A DNA stretch of 38,336 nucleotides from CAZITB01 sp964542055. Its GTDB lineage: Bacteria > Planctomycetota > Phycisphaerae > Sedimentisphaerales > CAMDDF01. The position numbers and the translations under genes are program-made. Under the pieces are notes generated by a model. The model searched no databases. It had not been told where the DNA came from and saw only the letters and a list, made by a program, of their open reading frames with translations. Below are positions 34,360-38,336 of this stretch, piece by piece. The DNA is taken from assembly GCA_964542055.1 (NCBI GenBank), contig CAZITB010000008.1, positions 1 through 38,336 of the forward strand, given 5' to 3'. Numbering within the stretch: position 1 is the first letter of the stretch; each line of letters begins with the position of its first letter.

Positions 34360-34986
34360 ATGGCTCAACCTGATGAGAGAGTTTTAGTGATAGAGAGAAA
34401 AGTTTTTGACCGGCTTGGCAGTTTTCACGGGCTAAAGTTCGATACCGATAAATATATCGAGGAAATCTTTGTAAACGGCAACCCGCAGTTTATGCTGCGA
34501 ACCGAAGCCGAAACCAACCCCGATTACAAACAGATCATCCCTTATGTTATTATGGGCTGCGGCGGCGAGTTTCTAACCTATGTCCGCGGCAAACGCGCAG
34601 GCGAAAAACGCCTGGTGGGCAACCGTTCAATCGGCATTGGCGGACACATCAACCCCGTCGATGACATGCCGCTGTTCGGCAATTTATATGATACATACCT
34701 TACCGCGGTTGAGCGCGAGGTCGAAGAAGAAGTCCACGTCGAATGCAGCCACACCGACAGAATCGTCGCACTTTTAAATGACGATTCCAACGAGGTCGGC
34801 AAGGTGCATCTGGGCGTTGTGCATTACTGGTCGCTTGATGAGAAGCAGGTTAGCCGCCGCGAGCAGATGATAACCCAGCTGGAATTTATGAGCATCGATC
34901 AGTTAAAACAAGTCGCCGGCGAAATGGAAACATGGTCCAGCCTGTGCACCGAACAACTCGACAGATTCGACCAAATCCAGGTATAG
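34360..34986 (+). CDS. Nudix-fold-like hydrolase
   Basis: 208 aa. A central GIGGHINPVDD segment and EREVEEEVHV match the core of the Nudix box (REUxEExGU), with His in place of the box glycine; the leading Gly and Glu positions are not cleanly spaced. It probably hydrolyses a nucleoside-diphosphate-linked substrate or is a degenerate relative. Homologues are often labelled phosphoesterase. It follows rmuC by 38 nt on the same strand and precedes a bidirectional terminator. Substrate unknown. Confidence 0.65.
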   Translation: MAQPDERVLVIERKVFDRLGSFHGLKFDTDKYIEEIFVNGNPQFMLRTEAETNPDYKQIIPYVIMGCGGEFLTYVRGKRAGEKRLVGNRSIGIGGHINPVDDMPLFGNLYDTYLTAVEREVEEEVHVECSHTDRIVALLNDDSNEVGKVHLGVVHYWSLDEKQVSRREQMITQLEFMSIDQLKQVAGEMETWSSLCTEQLDRFDQIQV

Positions 34987-35012
34987 AAAACAAAAAAACT
35001 CAATTGCGGCAG

Positions 35013-35057
35013 CAATGAGATCGGATGCGCAAAAAGCGGGCTGCTCGTGAGCAGCCC
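35013..35057. terminator. bidirectional terminator between the Nudix-like gene and purE
   Basis: A perfect hairpin at 35038-35057 (GGGCTGCTC/GAGCAGCCC, tiny loop). It is followed on the minus strand by GCTTTTT (purE side) and on the plus strand by a T-rich stretch. A smaller hairpin (ATTGC-GGCA-GCAAT) is at 35013-35026. Confidence 0.75.
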
Positions 35058-35082
35058 CTACTGTTTCTTTCGATTTCACATG

Positions 35083-35601
35083 CTATTCAAACATTTTCTG
35101 TACTTCGGCGTCCTTGGCGATGGCTTTTTCGGTCTGATTCTTACGGAAATCCAAAAGCTGGGCCTTTGCACCATCGTCAGAAAGTGCCAGAATCTGCAGC
35201 GCGAAAATTGCCGCGTTTTTGGCTCCGGCTTTACCGATTGCCATCGTGCCAACCGGAACTCCCGGAGGCATCTGTACCGTGCTGAGAAGTGCATCCATTC
35301 CGTTTGGGCCCTGCGAAGCCTGCATCGGAACACCTATTATCGGCAAATGCGACTTTGCAGCCATTGCTCCGGCAAGATGAGCGGCCATTCCCGCGGCGGC
35401 GATGATAACCTTAATTCCATTATCAGCAGCACTTTGCGCAAATTCCGCGGCTGCCCCCGGCGTGCGATGAGCACTGATTACCCTGACCTGAGGGTTGATC
35501 TGGAAATTTTTGAGCATGTCGATACAGGCCTGCATCGTGGTTAAATCAGAGTCAGAGCCCATAACGATTGCTACGGATGAATTTTTTTTGACTGATACCA
35601 T
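35083..35601 (-). CDS. purE: N5-carboxyaminoimidazole ribonucleotide mutase
   Basis: Class I PurE of purine synthesis, moving the carboxyl of N5-CAIR to give CAIR. It is about 172 aa. SDSDLTTMQ, SAHRTPG and AAAGMAAHLAG are the conserved substrate-binding loops; the last segment holds the family histidine. The start ATG 35601 has GTGAGGA 9 nt upstream, whereas the in-frame GTG at 35616 lies within that site. No purK is adjacent in this window. A terminator follows the stop. Confidence 0.95.
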   Translation of the reverse strand: MVSVKKNSSVAIVMGSDSDLTTMQACIDMLKNFQINPQVRVISAHRTPGAAAEFAQSAADNGIKVIIAAAGMAAHLAGAMAAKSHLPIIGVPMQASQGPNGMDALLSTVQMPPGVPVGTMAIGKAGAKNAAIFALQILALSDDGAKAQLLDFRKNQTEKAIAKDAEVQKMFE

Positions 35602-35697
35602 TTGCTTTGTCCTCACTAATGCAATAGAATATTTATATACGACTGGAGTTTATCAAAAAAATTATATTTTGCAATAGGTAGCTTGAAAGGAAGCGAT

Positions 35698-36570
35698 ATG
35701 CTTAATAGAGTTCCTATAGTTGCGGGGCAGTTTTACCCTTCAGATAAAGAGAAATGTATCTCGGAGATTCAACAGTATCTCGACGAAAGAAGATTACCCG
35801 ATGATTTGCCAAGTGATATTTCGGCCGCAATAGTTCCCCATGCAGGATGGGTTTTTAGCGGTTCGTTAGCAGCTATGGCCTTTAACAGCATCAAACAGTC
35901 ACATCAAAATGTGGATACATTTATAATTTTCGGGGCAGCACACAGCCAGGTCACTCAGAATATAATTTTTGACAGGGGATTATGGACAACTCCGATGGGT
36001 GCGATCGAAGTTAACGAGATGATTGCCAAAGAGATACTGCAAAAATGCCCCGAAATAAGAGCCAACAGGCGTGAACACACTTTTGAACATAGTATCGAGG
36101 TTCAAATTCCATTTATTCAGTACCTGTTTCCAAAAGCTAAAATTGTTCCGGTCCTTGTGCCCCCTATCGAAGATGCAGTGGCTTGCGGAAAGCAAATAGC
36201 TGATATCGTGAAAAATTCAGATAAGAAGATAATCTTTATAGGTTCTACGGATCTGACACATTACGGTCCGAGTTACGGATTTGAAAAACAGGGCAGCGGC
36301 CAAGGCGCTATCAAGTGGGCCAAAGATGTCAATGATATGGCAATTATTAACGATGCCCTGGAGATGAATGAGCAAGAGCTTCTGGGAAATTCGCTAATGA
36401 AGCATAATTCGTGCGGGCCGGGGGCGGTCTCCGCAACTGTTTCTGCTGCCAAAGCCTTAGGAAAGAAATCCGGCAGACTTTTGGCGCATGAACACAGCAA
36501 TGATATAATGAAAGATAAATTTAATCAGTTAAGCGATGAAAGCGTAGGATACGCGGCGATTGTATATTAA
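35698..36570 (+). CDS. MEMO1 family protein (AmmeMemoRadiSam system protein B)
   Basis: 290 aa. The MEMO fold is related to extradiol dioxygenases. Conserved features are PHAGWVFSG (H48), FGAAHSQ (H82), EHSIEVQIPF and the cysteine in NSCGPGAVS. The start ATG 35698 has AAAGGAAG just upstream; an in-frame TTG 15 nt earlier lies in that site. In many prokaryotes MEMO-B sits with an AMMECR1-like protein and a radical SAM enzyme; neither is in the window. It is followed 24 nt later by an MBL-fold hydrolase. Confidence 0.9.
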   Translation: MLNRVPIVAGQFYPSDKEKCISEIQQYLDERRLPDDLPSDISAAIVPHAGWVFSGSLAAMAFNSIKQSHQNVDTFIIFGAAHSQVTQNIIFDRGLWTTPMGAIEVNEMIAKEILQKCPEIRANRREHTFEHSIEVQIPFIQYLFPKAKIVPVLVPPIEDAVACGKQIADIVKNSDKKIIFIGSTDLTHYGPSYGFEKQGSGQGAIKWAKDVNDMAIINDALEMNEQELLGNSLMKHNSCGPGAVSATVSAAKALGKKSGRLLAHEHSNDIMKDKFNQLSDESVGYAAIVY

Positions 36571-36594
36571 ATAAGTACCGGAAAGGATTGAAAA

Positions 36595-37245
36595 ATGATA
36601 GTTGACCAGCTTGTCCTTGGAGCCTATGAGAATAATTGTTATGTAATCAGGAAAGAGAAGGATTCTAAAAAATGTTTGATAATCGATACAGGGCTCGATG
36701 TTGACCCGCTTATCGAATATCTTGAAAATAATAAATTGGATCCGGTAGCGGTGATTTGCACTCACGGCCATGCGGACCATATTGCGGGAATTTCGCAAGT
36801 ACATGAAATTTATCCATCCATGAAAATTGTGATACATAAAAATGATGCGGATATGCTTACTTCGGCTGACCTTAATCTATCTACGATGGCTGATGTCGAG
36901 ATCCAGGCGAAACCCGCAGATATAATTATCGATCATCCCCATGAGATTTGCCTGGCGGATATGTGTTTTGATGTTCTGGAAACTCCAGGCCACACACCGG
37001 GCGGTATATGCCTGTATTTCAAAGATGAAAAGGTCCTCTTTGCAGGCGATACATTGTTTGCTGGTTCTGTGGGCCGGACCGATTTTCCAGGATATGACCA
37101 GCAAAGGGCCCATAGACAACTGATTGAAAGTATAAACGAAAAGCTGATAAATTTGCCCCTTGAGACCAGGGTCTATCCCGGGCATGGAGATGTTACATCT
37201 ATTGAATATGAAAAACGTAATAACCCTTACTTGAATGAATTTTAA
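36595..37245 (+). CDS. metallo-beta-lactamase-fold hydrolase, glyoxalase II-like
   Basis: 216 aa. The metal site is complete: HGHADH (57-62), GHTPGG, GDTLFAGSVGRTD and YPGHGDVTS, giving the usual two-metal centre. Among MBL subfamilies it looks like the YcbL/hydroxyacylglutathione-hydrolase type, though the C-terminal domain of true GloB is missing. Substrate is unknown; a thioester is plausible. GGAAAGGA lies before the ATG. Confidence 0.9.
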   Translation: MIVDQLVLGAYENNCYVIRKEKDSKKCLIIDTGLDVDPLIEYLENNKLDPVAVICTHGHADHIAGISQVHEIYPSMKIVIHKNDADMLTSADLNLSTMADVEIQAKPADIIIDHPHEICLADMCFDVLETPGHTPGGICLYFKDEKVLFAGDTLFAGSVGRTDFPGYDQQRAHRQLIESINEKLINLPLETRVYPGHGDVTSIEYEKRNNPYLNEF

Positions 37246-37270
37246 TTGAGGGCAATTTAATGGGCGGTAA

Positions 37271-38336
37271 ATGGCTGAGCAAAAGAAAATCATAATACTT
37301 TTTCCGAATCAGCTTTTTTCGGACGAAGATGCTATCAAACAAGCCACTCATGTGGTTATGATCGAAGACCCGAGATTTTTTCTGGACTTCAATTTTTGCA
37401 AAAATAAGCTTATACTTCACCGTGCCTCGATGCAGGCATATAAATACTACCTCGAGCAAAAGGGAAAAATTGTAAAGTATTTCGATTTTCAAAGCGCAAC
37501 CGTCCCCGGGTTTTTGGAAGAGTTTCTTTCTAATAAAAAACAAGACCAGATTACCGTTTATGAGCCTGAGGATTTCGCGATCGAACGGCTTATTGATAAT
37601 ATCGCCGACAGGAAAAGTTTCGATATAAACATCCTGGAATCGCCTTTGTTTATTACCGACAAGGAACGGGTTTTTGAGTTGTTTGCAGACAAGCGAAAAT
37701 ATTCAATGAAGAAATTCTATATCAATCAGAGAAAACACTATGGTATCTTAGTTGAAAATGAAAAACCCGTCGGCGGCAAATGGAGTTTCGATATTGAAAA
37801 CCGAAAACCGTTCGATAAGAAAATTAAAGTCAGTAGATTAAAAAGCTTCAAAAACAGTTATGTCGAAGAAGCGAAACTGTATGTAAATGACTATTTTCCT
37901 GACAACCCTGGGCGGGACGATAATTTCATATTTCCGGTCACTTACAGCGAAGCATGGAGGTGGTTCGAGTATTTCCTGGAAGATAAGTTCAGATATTTCG
38001 GCGATTACGAGGACGCGATAGTTAAAGATGAGCCGTTTTTGTTTCATTCTATGATGAGTTCATCGCTGAATATTGGTTTGCTGACACCCAATATGGTACT
38101 TTGCATGGCAAGCGATTATGCTAGAAAACATGATATCCCACTAAACAGCCTGGAAGGATATGTGCGCCAGATTCTCGGTTGGCGTGAGTATGTTCGTGCG
38201 GTTCATGTTTTTAAGGACAAGGTTATCAGGCAGAAAAATTTCTGGAAATTCAAAAAGAAAATGCCAAAAGCCTTCTACACTGCAAACACAGGAATTGAGC
38301 CAGTTGATAATACAATCAAAAAGGTTCTTAAATATG
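37271..38336 (+). CDS. Fe-S photolyase/cryptochrome (FeS-BCP, PhrB-like), cut by window edge
   Basis: An open frame from ATG 37271 runs off the window end (355 codons seen of about 500 expected). The N-terminal Rossmann-like part (KIIILFPNQLF) leads to the hallmark GGKWSFDIENRKPF, then SSSLNIGLLTP and LGWREYVR of the FAD domain. These motifs belong to the bacterial FeS-BCP group, which repairs (6-4) photoproducts and carries a 4Fe-4S cluster bound by C-terminal cysteines. Those ligands are beyond the edge and cannot be checked. It follows the MBL gene by 25 nt. There is no strong ribosome-binding site. Confidence 0.93.
   Translation, partial: MAEQKKIIILFPNQLFSDEDAIKQATHVVMIEDPRFFLDFNFCKNKLILHRASMQAYKYYLEQKGKIVKYFDFQSATVPGFLEEFLSNKKQDQITVYEPEDFAIERLIDNIADRKSFDINILESPLFITDKERVFELFADKRKYSMKKFYINQRKHYGILVENEKPVGGKWSFDIENRKPFDKKIKVSRLKSFKNSYVEEAKLYVNDYFPDNPGRDDNFIFPVTYSEAWRWFEYFLEDKFRYFGDYEDAIVKDEPFLFHSMMSSSLNIGLLTPNMVLCMASDYARKHDIPLNSLEGYVRQILGWREYVRAVHVFKDKVIRQKNFWKFKKKMPKAFYTANTGIEPVDNTIKKVLKY

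Noticed and set aside
1..38336. CRISPR array, insertion sequences, prophage or integron
   Set aside because: No regularly spaced repeats, transposase, integrase or phage genes are found.

Overview
The window is a stretch of bacterial chromosome from a Gram-negative (LPS/BamA-type) organism. I infer a planctomycete of the class Phycisphaerae, from the LpxC-FabZ fusion, a Gfo/Idh oxidoreductase after lpxA, a long CTC-type L25, a CdaA/CdaR pair and many Phycisphaerae-like orphan membrane proteins. This rests on pattern recognition, not a search. Two 10-N runs mark it as a draft or metagenome scaffold. There is no prophage, insertion sequence, rRNA or CRISPR array.

Layout. 1-222: gene-free, with two consensus DnaA boxes and palindromes. 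223-7369 (minus): ispA-dxs-nadK-TPR protein-DinG-type helicase, tightly packed. 7497-9476: miaA, then small membrane proteins (DUF1622, DUF4870). 9530-9801: hairpin-rich region followed by tRNA-Gln(TTG). 9899-22528 (plus): one co-directional run prs-rplY-pth-rpsF-ssb-rpsR-rplI-dnaB-bamA-ompH-lpxD-lpxC/fabZ-lpxA-Gfo/Idh, i.e. PRPP supply, translation, replication, outer-membrane assembly and early lipid A synthesis. 22702-26352: nfi and uvrA, divergent. 26353-28189 (minus): eno, a strong terminator, then an FtsB/DivIC-like membrane protein. 28205-30684: AT-rich accessory stretch with a large secreted protein and a small cysteine-rich secreted protein of unknown function. 30685-32829: small lipoprotein, cdaA (broken by a false gap) and a YbbR/CdaR-like protein, i.e. 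c-di-AMP synthesis. 32944-38336: orphan small protein, rmuC, Nudix-like protein, purE (minus), MEMO-family protein, metallo-beta-lactamase-fold hydrolase, and the start of an Fe-S photolyase cut by the window edge.

Most genes are housekeeping. The best second looks are the hairpin-rich RNA candidate before tRNA-Gln, the cysteine-repeat secretory pair with its perfect 12-nt Shine-Dalgarno and near-null ORF, the Gfo/Idh gene coupled to lpxA, the FtsB-like gene after eno, altered motifs in Dxs and CdaA, the candidate origin at the left edge, and a gap in cdaA that can be closed by eye.
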